64,000 nt of DNA from Comamonadaceae bacterium (GTDB lineage: Bacteria > Pseudomonadota > Gammaproteobacteria > Burkholderiales > Burkholderiaceae_C): contig CANBWP010000009.1 in assembly GCA_947373185.1 (NCBI GenBank), positions 28,551-92,550 on the forward strand. The letters are read 5' to 3'. The position numbers were made by a program, and so were the translations under genes. The notes beneath the pieces were generated by a model. The model was not told the origin of the DNA and did not search any database. It saw only the letters and a list, made by a program, of their open reading frames with translations. Position 1 is the first letter of the stretch. Every line of letters starts with the position of its first letter. Below, piece after piece: positions 48,431 to 56,075 of this stretch.

Positions 48431-48497
48431 AAAAACAGCTTTTAGGGCATTTTTGCGACATTCCCTGTCAATTAGCCCTTGAAATTCATGAGGTCAC

Positions 48498-48509
48498 CCT
48501 CAATTGAGG
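48498..48509. promoter_or_regulatory. 12-bp palindrome upstream of the Rrf2-family gene
   Basis: CCTCAATTGAGG is a perfect palindrome 61 bases before the regulator start, in the likely promoter region. Rrf2 proteins often control their own genes through dyad sites, so this is a candidate operator. It does not match a known IscR consensus that I can recall. Confidence 0.4.
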
Positions 48510-48570
48510 TGTTATGTTTGAGAAAATACGCTCACATTTGATTCGCCGCTTGCGCTGAAAGGAAACCACC

Positions 48571-49098
48571 ATGCGTTTGAGCACCAAAAGTCGTTTTGCC
48601 GTCACGGCCATGATCGATGTCGCCTTGCGCGAAGATCGAGGCCCCGTCTCGCTCTCGGCCATCAGCGAACGTCACCAAATTTCCCTCTCCTACCTGGAGC
48701 AACTGTTCAGCAAATTGCGCCAACACCAACTGGTGGAAAGCACCCGCGGTCCTGGCGGTGGTTATTCTTTGGCTCGCAATGCCGAAAAAATCACCATGGC
48801 CGACATCGTCAGTGCCGTTGACAGCCCTTCCGAGTCTGAAGACGCCACCAATGCAGAAGGCAGCACTTGGATGAGCAGCGAGTTGTGGGCCAGTCTGAAC
48901 GAGAAGATGTTGGCCCATTTGCAGTCCATCAGCTTGCGTCAACTGGTGGCAGAGCAGCGCGCCAAAGGCGTCACTGTGGAGCCGGCCCCCTCTGTGGTCA
49001 AGCGCGGCGTATTTGCCAAGCCCAAAAGTCAGCCCGTCAAACTGAACGTGCCCAACTCGGTGTTTGCGTTGGCAGCCAGCTTGGTGCCGACGCGCTGA
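48571..49098 (+). CDS. IscR-like Rrf2-family regulator without Fe-S cysteines
   Basis: A 175-residue winged-helix regulator. The N-terminus (MRLSTKSRFAVTAMIDVALR, ISLSYLEQLFSKLRQHQLVE, TRGPGGGYSLAR) is clearly IscR-like. In IscR three cysteines around positions 92-104 hold a [2Fe-2S] cluster. The matching stretch here (SPSESEDATNAEGSTW) has none, and the whole protein contains no cysteine. The following SELWASLNEKMLAHL aligns with IscR again. No iscSUA genes follow. It may be a permanently cluster-free regulator of the type-2 kind, or sense something else. AAAGGAAA precedes the ATG. It converges on rnpB. Confidence 0.88.
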   Translation: MRLSTKSRFAVTAMIDVALREDRGPVSLSAISERHQISLSYLEQLFSKLRQHQLVESTRGPGGGYSLARNAEKITMADIVSAVDSPSESEDATNAEGSTWMSSELWASLNEKMLAHLQSISLRQLVAEQRAKGVTVEPAPSVVKRGVFAKPKSQPVKLNVPNSVFALAASLVPTR

Positions 49099-49104
49099 AA
49101 AAGT

Positions 49105-49463
49105 GTGAAGCCCGCCGATAAGCCGGATTCTGTGCATTGAAGTTGCCCTCAATGTGACCGCCATTACTCTGGGCCGAGGGTTGCCCACTCGGCTCGGTGC
49201 TACCTACCCGCACACTCTCCGGAACCAGATCAACGTGTGCCTATTTGGTATTGCTGCGCGTAGAGATTGCCCGTTTCACCCGAACTGAATCGGCTCGTCT
49301 CTGTTGCTCTAATCCTCACCTTGGTGCCTTGCGGCCTTTCGGTGGAGAGGTGTTACCTCCTACGCTGTCCTGTGCAGTCCGGACGTTCCTCCAGTGCGGC
49401 CTTTCGGCCCATTGCTTGCGCAATGGCATTGCTGCTTGCACCAGCGACGGTCTGGCGAGCTTC
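49105..49463 (-). ncRNA. rnpB: RNase P RNA (class A)
   Basis: Catalytic RNA that removes 5' leaders from tRNA precursors. On the minus strand the 5' end GAAGCTCGCCAGACCGTCGC and the 3' end GAATCCGGCTTATCGGCGGG pair to form helix P1. The conserved core GGAGGAACGTCCGGACT (as in E. coli GGAGGAAAGTCCGGGCT), AACAGAGACGAGCC and CCAAATAGGCA are all present. Length about 359 bases. The 3' end lies only about 7 bases from the stop of the convergent Rrf2 gene. Exact ends are estimated from the P1 helix. Confidence 0.95.
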
Positions 49464-49471
49464 ACCCCCGC

Positions 49472-49477
49472 ATTATC
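49472..49477 (-). promoter_or_regulatory. Probable -10 of rnpB
   Basis: GATAAT on the minus strand lies 8 bases before the predicted RNA 5' end, the right distance for a -10 element. The following GCGGGGGT is a GC-rich discriminator. No strong -35 was identified. Confidence 0.5.
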
Positions 49478-49574
49478 GCCCTTTGGCATTAACTTATGCT
49501 GAAATTGGCAGAACAAGTAGGTCAAAATGCATTTCAACGCATTTGAACTCGACCAACCCACAAGGACCAAGACC

Positions 49575-50492
49575 ATGAAAGCTCACAACGTCTTACAGAC
49601 CATTGGCAACACGCCCCACATTCGCATCAACAAACTGTTTGGCGCCAATGCCAATGTGTGGATCAAATCCGAGCGCAGCAACCCCGGCGGTTCGGTGAAA
49701 GACCGCATTGCCTTGGCCATGGTGGAAGATGCTGAAAAATCAGGCGCCCTCAAACCTGGCGGCACCATCATTGAGCCCACCTCGGGCAACACCGGCATTG
49801 GCTTGGCCATGGTGGCGGCCGTCAAGGGCTACAAATTGGTCTTGGTCATGCCCGACAGCATGTCCATTGAGCGCCGCCGCTTGATGCTGGCCTACGGCGC
49901 CAGCTTTGACCTGACCCCCCGCGAAAAAGGCATGAAGGGATCGATTGCACGCGCCGAAGAATTGGTGGCCAGTACCCCCGGCGCTTGGATGCCTCAGCAG
50001 TTTGAAAATCCGGCCAACATCGATGTGCACGTTCGCACCACGGCCCAAGAAATCTTGGCCGATTTCCCAGAGGGCATTGATGCCATCATCACAGGTGTTG
50101 GCACCGGTGGCCACTTGACCGGCACCGCCAAAGTGCTGAAAGCCAAATTCCCCAATCTCAAAGTGTTTGCCGTCGAGCCCACCGCATCGCCTGTGATCTC
50201 TGGCGGCGCACCGGCACCCCACCCCATTCAAGGCATTGGCGCTGGCTTCATTCCTAAAAATCTGGACACCAGCTTGCTCGACGGTGTGATTCAAGTGGAA
50301 GCCGAAGACGCCCGCGAATACGCACGCCGCTCTGCCCGCGAAGAAGGTTTGTTGGTGGGCATTTCTTCAGGCGCCACCTTGGCCGCCATTGCCCAAAAAT
50401 TGAAAGAGCTGCCCGCCGGCGCCACCGTGCTGGGCTTTAACTACGACACTGGCGAGCGTTACTTGTCGATTGAAGGCTTCTTGCCAAACTGA
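49575..50492 (+). CDS. cysK: Cysteine synthase A (O-acetylserine sulfhydrylase)
   Basis: Makes cysteine from O-acetylserine and sulfide using pyridoxal phosphate. The 305-residue product has [13 protein letters not shown] (Lys about 43 binds the cofactor), [16 protein letters not shown] (phosphate and substrate loop), [17 protein letters not shown] and [12 protein letters not shown]. Start [18 protein letters not shown] fits CysK rather than CysM. An in-frame ATG at 49527 would add 16 unsupported residues. rnpB diverges upstream. A long hairpin follows the stop (50504-50542). Confidence 0.94.
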   Translation: MKAHNVLQTIGNTPHIRINKLFGANANVWIKSERSNPGGSVKDRIALAMVEDAEKSGALKPGGTIIEPTSGNTGIGLAMVAAVKGYKLVLVMPDSMSIERRRLMLAYGASFDLTPREKGMKGSIARAEELVASTPGAWMPQQFENPANIDVHVRTTAQEILADFPEGIDAIITGVGTGGHLTGTAKVLKAKFPNLKVFAVEPTASPVISGGAPAPHPIQGIGAGFIPKNLDTSLLDGVIQVEAEDAREYARRSAREEGLLVGISSGATLAAIAQKLKELPAGATVLGFNYDTGERYLSIEGFLPN

Positions 50493-50503
50493 ATATCAGA
50501 GCC

Positions 50504-50542
50504 GCCAGATGCAAAGCAGGGTTTCCTTGCTTGGCATCTGGC
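50504..50542. terminator. Strong hairpin after cysK, terminator-like but without T-run
   Basis: GCCAGATGC (50504-50512) pairs perfectly with GCATCTGGC (50534-50542), and inside it AAGCA pairs with TGCTT. It begins 11 bases after the cysK stop. The bases after it (GCGATAATTGG) are not a U-run, so it may protect the 3' end of the cysK message or stop transcription only with help. Confidence 0.5.
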
Positions 50543-50593
50543 GCGATAATTGGCGGGTCTGCTTGATAACCACAAGCCCAACTACCGACAGCC

Positions 50594-52408
50594 ATGATTC
50601 GAATCTCAGAACTCAAACTGCCCTTGACCGCATTGCCGGTGGAAGTGCGCCGCGCCGCAGATGCGCCGTCTGAAACCGACGAAGACCGCATTCCGCCCCC
50701 TCACCCCGAATCAGCGCTGCGCCAACTGGCCGCAAAAGCACTGGACATCGATGTGTTGGCGATTGACCAACTGCAAGTGTTCAAACGCAGCTTCGACGCA
50801 CGCAAAGCCGATTTGTTGGCCGTGTTCATTGTCGACATCACCTTGAAAGATCCCGCAGCTGAGGACTCGCTGCTCAAGCAGTTTTCTGGCAACCCTCACA
50901 TTCAAGCCACGCCGAACATGACTTGGCAGGCGCCTTGCCATGCACCCGCCCATTTTGGCGAACAAGAGGGCGAGCGCCCTGTGGTGGTGGGCTTTGGACC
51001 TTGCGGCATTTTTGCAGCCTTGAGCTTGGCGCAAATGGGCTTCAAGCCCATCGTCATTGAACGCGGCAGTCCCGTGCGTCAGCGCACCAAAGACACCTGG
51101 GGCTTGTGGCGCAAACAAACACTCAACCCCGAAAGCAATGTGCAGTTTGGTGAAGGCGGCGCCGGCACTTTTTCTGACGGCAAGCTCTACAGCCAAATCA
51201 AAGACCCGCGCCATTTGGGTCGCAAGGTGATGAACGAGTTTGTGCAAGCGGGTGCGCCTAGCGACATTTTGTTTGCGGCGCATCCCCACATCGGCACGTT
51301 CAAATTGGTCAAGGTGGTGGAAAACTTGCGAGAGCAAATCATTGCCATGGGCGGCGAAGTGCGTTTTGAACAACGCGTGGTTGACATCGACATTCAAACC
51401 ACCGCGCAGGGCCGACAAGTCACCGGCCTGCACATGGAAGACCGCAACACGGGCGAGCGTTCACACTTGGCCACCCAGCATGTGGTGCTGGCTTTGGGCC
51501 ACAGCTCGCGCGACACCTTCACCTTGTTGTACGAGCGCGGCGTTTACATGGAAGCCAAAGCCTTCTCGGTAGGCGTGCGCATTGAACATCCGCAAAGTGT
51601 GATCGATGCAGCGCGTTGGGGACGTCATGCGGGCCATCCTTTGCTGGGTGCCGCCGATTACAAATTGGTCCACCACGCACAAAACGGTCGTGCGGTTTAC
51701 AGCTTTTGCATGTGCCCCGGCGGCACGGTGGTGGCCGCCACCAGCGAGCCAGGCCGCGTGGTGACCAACGGCATGAGCCAATACTCGCGCAACGAGCGCA
51801 ACGCGAATGCGGGCATGGTGGTGGCCATCGAACCTTCAGACTATCCATTGGATGTTGCTGCATGGCAAGCCGCATTTGGCCAAGCCGATGGTTTGAAATG
51901 GGCTCTGCAAGCGCAAACGATGGCGCAGCAATCGCCCAAGGCGTATCACCCGCTGTCGGGCATTGTGTTTCAACGTCTGTTGGAATCTAAAGCCTTTGTG
52001 GCAGGCGGTGAAAACTACACCGCGCCCGGTCAATTGGTCGGCGACTTCTTGGCAGCGCGGGCGTCCAAAGATTTTGGTGCGGTGCAGCCTTCCTACAAAC
52101 CGGGCGTGAGCTTAGGCGATTTGTCACAAGTGCTGCCCGCATTTGCCGTGCAAGCCATGCGTGAAGCGCTGCCGGTGTTTGGCCGCAAGATCAAAGGCTA
52201 CGACATGCAAGATGCCGTGCTGACGGGCGTCGAAACACGCACGTCTTCGCCTCTCAAAATGACGCGTAACGACAACTTCCAAAGTTTAAACACACTGGGG
52301 CTTTACCCCGCAGGTGAAGGCGCCAGTTATGCCGGCGGTATTTTGTCGGCAGGCGTCGATGGCATCAAAGTGGCCGAAGCTTTGGCCCTCAACATTCTGG
52401 AGGCTTAA
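50594..52408 (+). CDS. FAD-dependent dehydrogenase of the COG2509 type
   Basis: A 604-residue flavoprotein. An N-terminal domain of about 110 residues (MIRISELKLPL; KALDIDVLAIDQLQVFKRSFDARK) precedes a Rossmann dinucleotide fold with VVVGFGPCGIFAALSLAQMG (about 130-150) and IERGSPVRQR, then GEGGAGTFSDGKLYSQI and a late NTLGLYPAGEGASYAGGI. This layout is that of uncharacterised FAD-dependent dehydrogenases; the substrate is not known. It is followed after 4 bp by the exported protein at 52413, so the two may be co-transcribed. Confidence 0.85.
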   Translation: MIRISELKLPLTALPVEVRRAADAPSETDEDRIPPPHPESALRQLAAKALDIDVLAIDQLQVFKRSFDARKADLLAVFIVDITLKDPAAEDSLLKQFSGNPHIQATPNMTWQAPCHAPAHFGEQEGERPVVVGFGPCGIFAALSLAQMGFKPIVIERGSPVRQRTKDTWGLWRKQTLNPESNVQFGEGGAGTFSDGKLYSQIKDPRHLGRKVMNEFVQAGAPSDILFAAHPHIGTFKLVKVVENLREQIIAMGGEVRFEQRVVDIDIQTTAQGRQVTGLHMEDRNTGERSHLATQHVVLALGHSSRDTFTLLYERGVYMEAKAFSVGVRIEHPQSVIDAARWGRHAGHPLLGAADYKLVHHAQNGRAVYSFCMCPGGTVVAATSEPGRVVTNGMSQYSRNERNANAGMVVAIEPSDYPLDVAAWQAAFGQADGLKWALQAQTMAQQSPKAYHPLSGIVFQRLLESKAFVAGGENYTAPGQLVGDFLAARASKDFGAVQPSYKPGVSLGDLSQVLPAFAVQAMREALPVFGRKIKGYDMQDAVLTGVETRTSSPLKMTRNDNFQSLNTLGLYPAGEGASYAGGILSAGVDGIKVAEALALNILEA

Positions 52409-52412
52409 AGCC

Positions 52413-53159
52413 ATGCCACATTTTGCGCGTCAACGCGGGCACCACGTTGTGGTCTTTTTATTCAGCTTGCTGAGCATGGGTTGGGCGCATGCGCAAGGCG
52501 CGCCGACCGATCCTGAATGGGCTTTCAAACTCACACCTTCTTGGTATGCCACACACCATGAAACCCAAGCAGCCGATGTCAACCTCCGAGGCAACTTAGG
52601 CCAGCACACCACCTGGGTGGGCCAATATGTGCGGGGCAATGAATTCCAACAAACGCGATTTGGCTATGAGTACAACGCCAACTTCGCGTGGGGTCAAATG
52701 GTGCCCTCGCTGCAAATCGCCTCCAAAGGTTTTGTGGGCGGCTCCCTGAATTTTCAAATCGGCGGCGCCAATTACCTGCTCACGGGTTTGGGTCGAACCA
52801 ATTTGAAAGATTATTACAACTTGACCTTTGACCCCAACGATTCTTATGTGATTGGCGTGGGCAGCAAGGCCATCCCAGGCCACGTCTTCAATCTCTTCAG
52901 TGTGCGCGATAATCGCCTCCACACAGGCCAAACCGTGACGCACGGCATGTGGCGCTGGCAAATCAATGACGCACAGCGTCTGGTCACAGACTTTTCACGC
53001 AAGACGGGTAGGCTGACCGCCGATGCCCCCCCTGTGCAAGGCAACGCTTTGTCTGTGACCTATGACATTGGCAACCATTTCTTCCGGGTGGCCAAAGAAC
53101 AAAAAGTCAATTTCACCGACCACGATCAACATCGAATTTCAGCAGGCTTTCGCTTTTAA
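52413..53159 (+). CDS. Predicted outer-membrane beta-barrel-like protein, function unknown
   Basis: A 248-residue protein with a signal peptide (about 1-29, ending SMGWAHA-Q). The rest is rich in alternating polar and aromatic residues (TTWVGQYVRG, TRFGYEYNANFAW, SLNFQIGGANYLLTGLG) and ends in Phe (ISAGFRF), both typical of outer-membrane barrels. No family recognised. ATG at 52413 is chosen over a longer in-frame start inside the FAD gene because it begins the signal peptide. Together with the next gene it precedes the efflux locus. Confidence 0.7.
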   Translation: MPHFARQRGHHVVVFLFSLLSMGWAHAQGAPTDPEWAFKLTPSWYATHHETQAADVNLRGNLGQHTTWVGQYVRGNEFQQTRFGYEYNANFAWGQMVPSLQIASKGFVGGSLNFQIGGANYLLTGLGRTNLKDYYNLTFDPNDSYVIGVGSKAIPGHVFNLFSVRDNRLHTGQTVTHGMWRWQINDAQRLVTDFSRKTGRLTADAPPVQGNALSVTYDIGNHFFRVAKEQKVNFTDHDQHRISAGFRF

Positions 53160-53163
53160 AACC

Positions 53164-53886
53164 ATGCGCTACGTCATTTCCAAAACTGTCTCCGCCTTTT
53201 TCTGGTTCAACCTCGTCCTTGCCTCTGGCAGTGCATTTGCTGCACGCCCTTTGAACACGGACGATGCCAATGTGGTCGACCCCCAAAGTTGCCAGGACGA
53301 GAGTTGGGTCAAAAAATCAAAAACCAGCATCGAGCGATGGATCGTGCCGGGTTGCAATTTTTTTGGCGACACCGAGATATCGGTGGGGGCCAATTTTCAA
53401 TCTGACACTGGGCTTGAAAGCGCTCAATACCATTTGCTGCAAGCCAAGAAAAGATGGCGCGTTTTAGAGCAAGACAGCTGGGGGCTCTCCACCACCTTGG
53501 GGACGCTCCAACACACCTCCCGCGTTGCGTCAGAAACAGTCGACGATGTGTATGTGAATGTCCCCATCACCTGGTCGATGGGCGAAGACCGGTTCACGCA
53601 CCTCAACTTGGGGTGGGTCAAGCATCAAGCACAGGGCTATGGCGCCAAAACCTGGGGCTTGGCATTTGAGCAACCCTTCAACAGCCATGTGATCGGCATC
53701 TTAGAAACCTATGGAGAAGAAAAGCAGTCCAGCAAATACCAAGTGGGCTTGCGCTTCTGGATCATCCCGCAGCGGGTTCAAATTGACACCACGCTGGGCA
53801 ATGTCTGGGGACCTTCAGGCCATGGCGCCCTCAATCAGCGTTGGTTCTCCATGGGCTTGCGCTTGCTCTCGCCAGCACTGTATTGA
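53164..53886 (+). CDS. Exported protein associated with metal-efflux loci, function unknown
   Basis: A 240-residue product with a signal peptide (about 1-27, SGSAFA-ARPLNTDDANVVDP). The mature start RPLNTDDA and the paired Cys (PQSCQ, PGCNFF) resemble outer-membrane proteins often encoded beside Czc-type pumps in Burkholderiales, as I recall. The remainder looks like a beta-barrel with many aromatic strands. It starts 4 bp after the previous gene, and its stop abuts the convergent sensor kinase stop with no gap. Role in transport or sensing is inference. Confidence 0.65.
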   Translation: MRYVISKTVSAFFWFNLVLASGSAFAARPLNTDDANVVDPQSCQDESWVKKSKTSIERWIVPGCNFFGDTEISVGANFQSDTGLESAQYHLLQAKKRWRVLEQDSWGLSTTLGTLQHTSRVASETVDDVYVNVPITWSMGEDRFTHLNLGWVKHQAQGYGAKTWGLAFEQPFNSHVIGILETYGEEKQSSKYQVGLRFWIIPQRVQIDTTLGNVWGPSGHGALNQRWFSMGLRLLSPALY

Positions 53887-55302
53887 TCAACGTTGAAACA
53901 ACACATGGGCTTGCAAGCCCGTGCCATGGTCGGCATTTTGAAGCCAAAACTTGGCCCCTAACAATTGCGCATAACGCGTCACGATTGACAAGCCCAAGCC
54001 CAAACCTTGGTTCGAGCCATCGCGGTTAGCGCCTTGCACACCCCGTTTGAGAATGTTCTCACGGTCTTCTGCGGCAATGCCTGGCCCGTTGTCCAAGACC
54101 ACCATCTCGACGCCTTCCGTGTGCGTTTGCAATGAGACGGTCACTTCTTGGGTTTGACCACCAGCGGGCTTGCCATAGCGCATGGCATTGTCCAAGAGGT
54201 TGTTCAAAATACCTTCTGCCAAAGCCTTGTTGGCCAAAATGAAACAGGCTTGTTCCATGCCAACCGCACCCAGGTCAATGTGCAGGTCTCGGGCAGACGC
54301 ACTGCGTTGCAAAATGGCGGCGGTGATCACCTCGTCCAGCTGCACCAGCTCCGTTTTTTTCTCCATGTCGGCTTCATCGGCAATGGCCAAAGCCAAGAGT
54401 TGATCGGTCAAATGGCTTGCGCGGATGCTGCTGTCTCGAATTTGATGCAATTGGGAACGCCACAACGCGGGCTGGGAACTCTCCAAGCCGTATTCAGCCA
54501 AGGCACGAATGCCTGCCAACGGCGTTCGCAACTCGTGCGCGACATTGCCCGTGAATTCTTTTTGGGCATTCAAGCCACCTTCAATGCGGCGCAAAAGGGC
54601 ATTCACCGCATTGCCCAAATTTTCCAAGTCAATGGTGCTGGCCCTCACTTGCATCGGTGACAAGTCTGAACCATCGCGGTTTTGCACCACCTGCATCAGC
54701 TCGGCCAAGGGTTGCAGATCTTTGGCAATGACCCAACGCAACCAAGCACCAATCATGACCAGTAACAGAAGCTCAGGAATGACGGAGTAGGCCAACAATT
54801 TCTCGAGCAACTGGGTTCGGCTCATGGCGGTTTGCGCCACGATCACCGAAAAACGCTCGGGTCGCTCTTGGCGCAACACCACCGCACGCATGTTTCGACC
54901 TTGAAACACAATGTTCTCAAATTCAATCAGATTGCCCGTTCTTTGTGACACGCTGGGCGTGGTCAAACCAGGATGCCCGGCCAACAAACTGCCATCCGCA
55001 TTGATCAGTGCAAAGGCAACGGCTTCGCTTTGGTCAAACAACAAACTGTTGAGTTCTGCAGAGGTCATGTTGACCTCCAAGCCCGATTGCGGCATGCCCT
55101 TCAATTTGACATGGCTGGCCACCATGTATGCATCGTCCAGCAAGGAGCGATCGAAAGCTTGTTGCACAAAGTAATTGGCAATGCCCGCAGAGAGCAAGGT
55201 GCCCAGCAACCAGACCATGCCCAGTGGCCACAGAACGTGACGCATGAGTCGGTATTGCAGCGAAGATTTGGCTGCTTGACCGAACGTTGTCGAGTCGCTC
55301 AT
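53887..55302 (-). CDS. Two-component sensor histidine kinase
   Basis: A 471-residue inner-membrane kinase: two transmembrane segments (about 25-48 and 175-195) flanking a periplasmic sensor domain of about 120 residues, a HAMP-like linker, the H box NVAHELRTPLAGI (phosphorylated His about 257), N box NNLLDNAMRYG, G1 DNGPGI and G2 GLGLGLSIV. The layout (2CSK_N type) resembles QseC/TctE-like and metal-sensing kinases. It overlaps the response regulator stop by ATGA. The neighbouring pump suggests it senses a metal in the periplasm. Confidence 0.9.
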   Translation of the reverse strand: MSDSTTFGQAAKSSLQYRLMRHVLWPLGMVWLLGTLLSAGIANYFVQQAFDRSLLDDAYMVASHVKLKGMPQSGLEVNMTSAELNSLLFDQSEAVAFALINADGSLLAGHPGLTTPSVSQRTGNLIEFENIVFQGRNMRAVVLRQERPERFSVIVAQTAMSRTQLLEKLLAYSVIPELLLLVMIGAWLRWVIAKDLQPLAELMQVVQNRDGSDLSPMQVRASTIDLENLGNAVNALLRRIEGGLNAQKEFTGNVAHELRTPLAGIRALAEYGLESSQPALWRSQLHQIRDSSIRASHLTDQLLALAIADEADMEKKTELVQLDEVITAAILQRSASARDLHIDLGAVGMEQACFILANKALAEGILNNLLDNAMRYGKPAGGQTQEVTVSLQTHTEGVEMVVLDNGPGIAAEDRENILKRGVQGANRDGSNQGLGLGLSIVTRYAQLLGAKFWLQNADHGTGLQAHVLFQR

Positions 55303-55988
55303 GCATCTTCCTCGATCAAATATCCAATGCCGCGCATGGTCCGAATCACGGCGCCAGAGTTTTCTAACTTGCGTCGCAACCTGGAGATGAAAGTCTCTAA
55401 GGCGTTGTCCCCCAAAGATTCGTCAAAGGAGGACAATTTTTCCGATAAATTTCTTTTGTTGATGACGCGGCCGGGCGGGCTCATCAACTCCCACAGCACT
55501 TCAAACTCACGCGCAGGCAACTGAAGCGATTCATCGGCCAAGGCAAATCGTCGCTGTTGTCGATTGAGTTGCAATTGGCCAATTTGGGTCAGGTCATCGG
55601 CACCCTGGCTGCGCCGCAAAATGGCCCTGAGCCTGGCTTCAACTTCATTGAGCTCAAAGGGTTTGCCCAAGTAATCATCGGCGCCTGCGTCCAAGCCTGC
55701 GATACGCTCTTCTGTGCGGTTTCTGGCTGACAAGATCAGCACAGGTGTTCGGTCGCCTTTGGCGCGCATTTGTCGCAACAAAGTCAGGCCACTGGTCATG
55801 GGCGCATGGGCTTTCGACGATTCCGGCAAATTCAAATCCAGCAAAACCACATCAAAGGTCTGCACCGCCCACAATTGGCGCGCGCTGGCCAAATCGCCGG
55901 CCGTGTCCACGCGATTGCCTGTGTCCGCCAGTTTTTGAGACATGACGACACGCAAGGTGGGGTCATCTTCAATGAGCAAAATTCGCAT
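55299..55988 (-). CDS. OmpR-family response regulator
   Basis: A 229-residue regulator with a receiver domain (LLIEDDPTLR, phospho-acceptor Asp in VVLLDLNLP at about 51, KPFELNEVEARL) carrying a small insert (SSKAHAPMTSG) and a C-terminal winged helix (LPAREFEVLWELMSPPGRVI, RLRRKLENSGAVIRTMRGIGYL). It is transcribed divergently from the pump operon; two 11-bp direct repeats lie between them and are its likely binding site. Confidence 0.92.
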   Translation of the reverse strand: MRILLIEDDPTLRVVMSQKLADTGNRVDTAGDLASARQLWAVQTFDVVLLDLNLPESSKAHAPMTSGLTLLRQMRAKGDRTPVLILSARNRTEERIAGLDAGADDYLGKPFELNEVEARLRAILRRSQGADDLTQIGQLQLNRQQRRFALADESLQLPAREFEVLWELMSPPGRVINKRNLSEKLSSFDESLGDNALETFISRLRRKLENSGAVIRTMRGIGYLIEEDA

Positions 55989-56035
55989 GGGCTGTGTTCA
56001 ATGTGAGCAAATGTCAGACCTTGGTACAGGCACTT

Positions 56036-56057
56036 GGTCAGGTCATGGTCAGGTCAT
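56036..56057. promoter_or_regulatory. Tandem 11-bp direct repeats, likely response-regulator site
   Basis: GGTCAGGTCAT occurs twice in a row (56036-56046, 56047-56057), about one helical turn apart, inside the 87-bp gap between the divergent regulator and pump genes. OmpR-family dimers bind such head-to-tail repeats. The position suits control of the pump operon and of the regulator itself. Confidence 0.7.
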
Positions 56058-56075
56058 ATCGCAGATAAACGAGGC

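Noticed and set aside
49525-49544. Repeat TGCATTTCAA/CGCATTTGAA just before cysK as a CysB-type site
   Set aside because: Short and imperfect; it does not match a CysB site clearly enough.
49197-49578. Two or three short open frames across 49.2-49.6 kb
   Set aside because: They lie within rnpB, whose conserved RNA elements explain the sequence.
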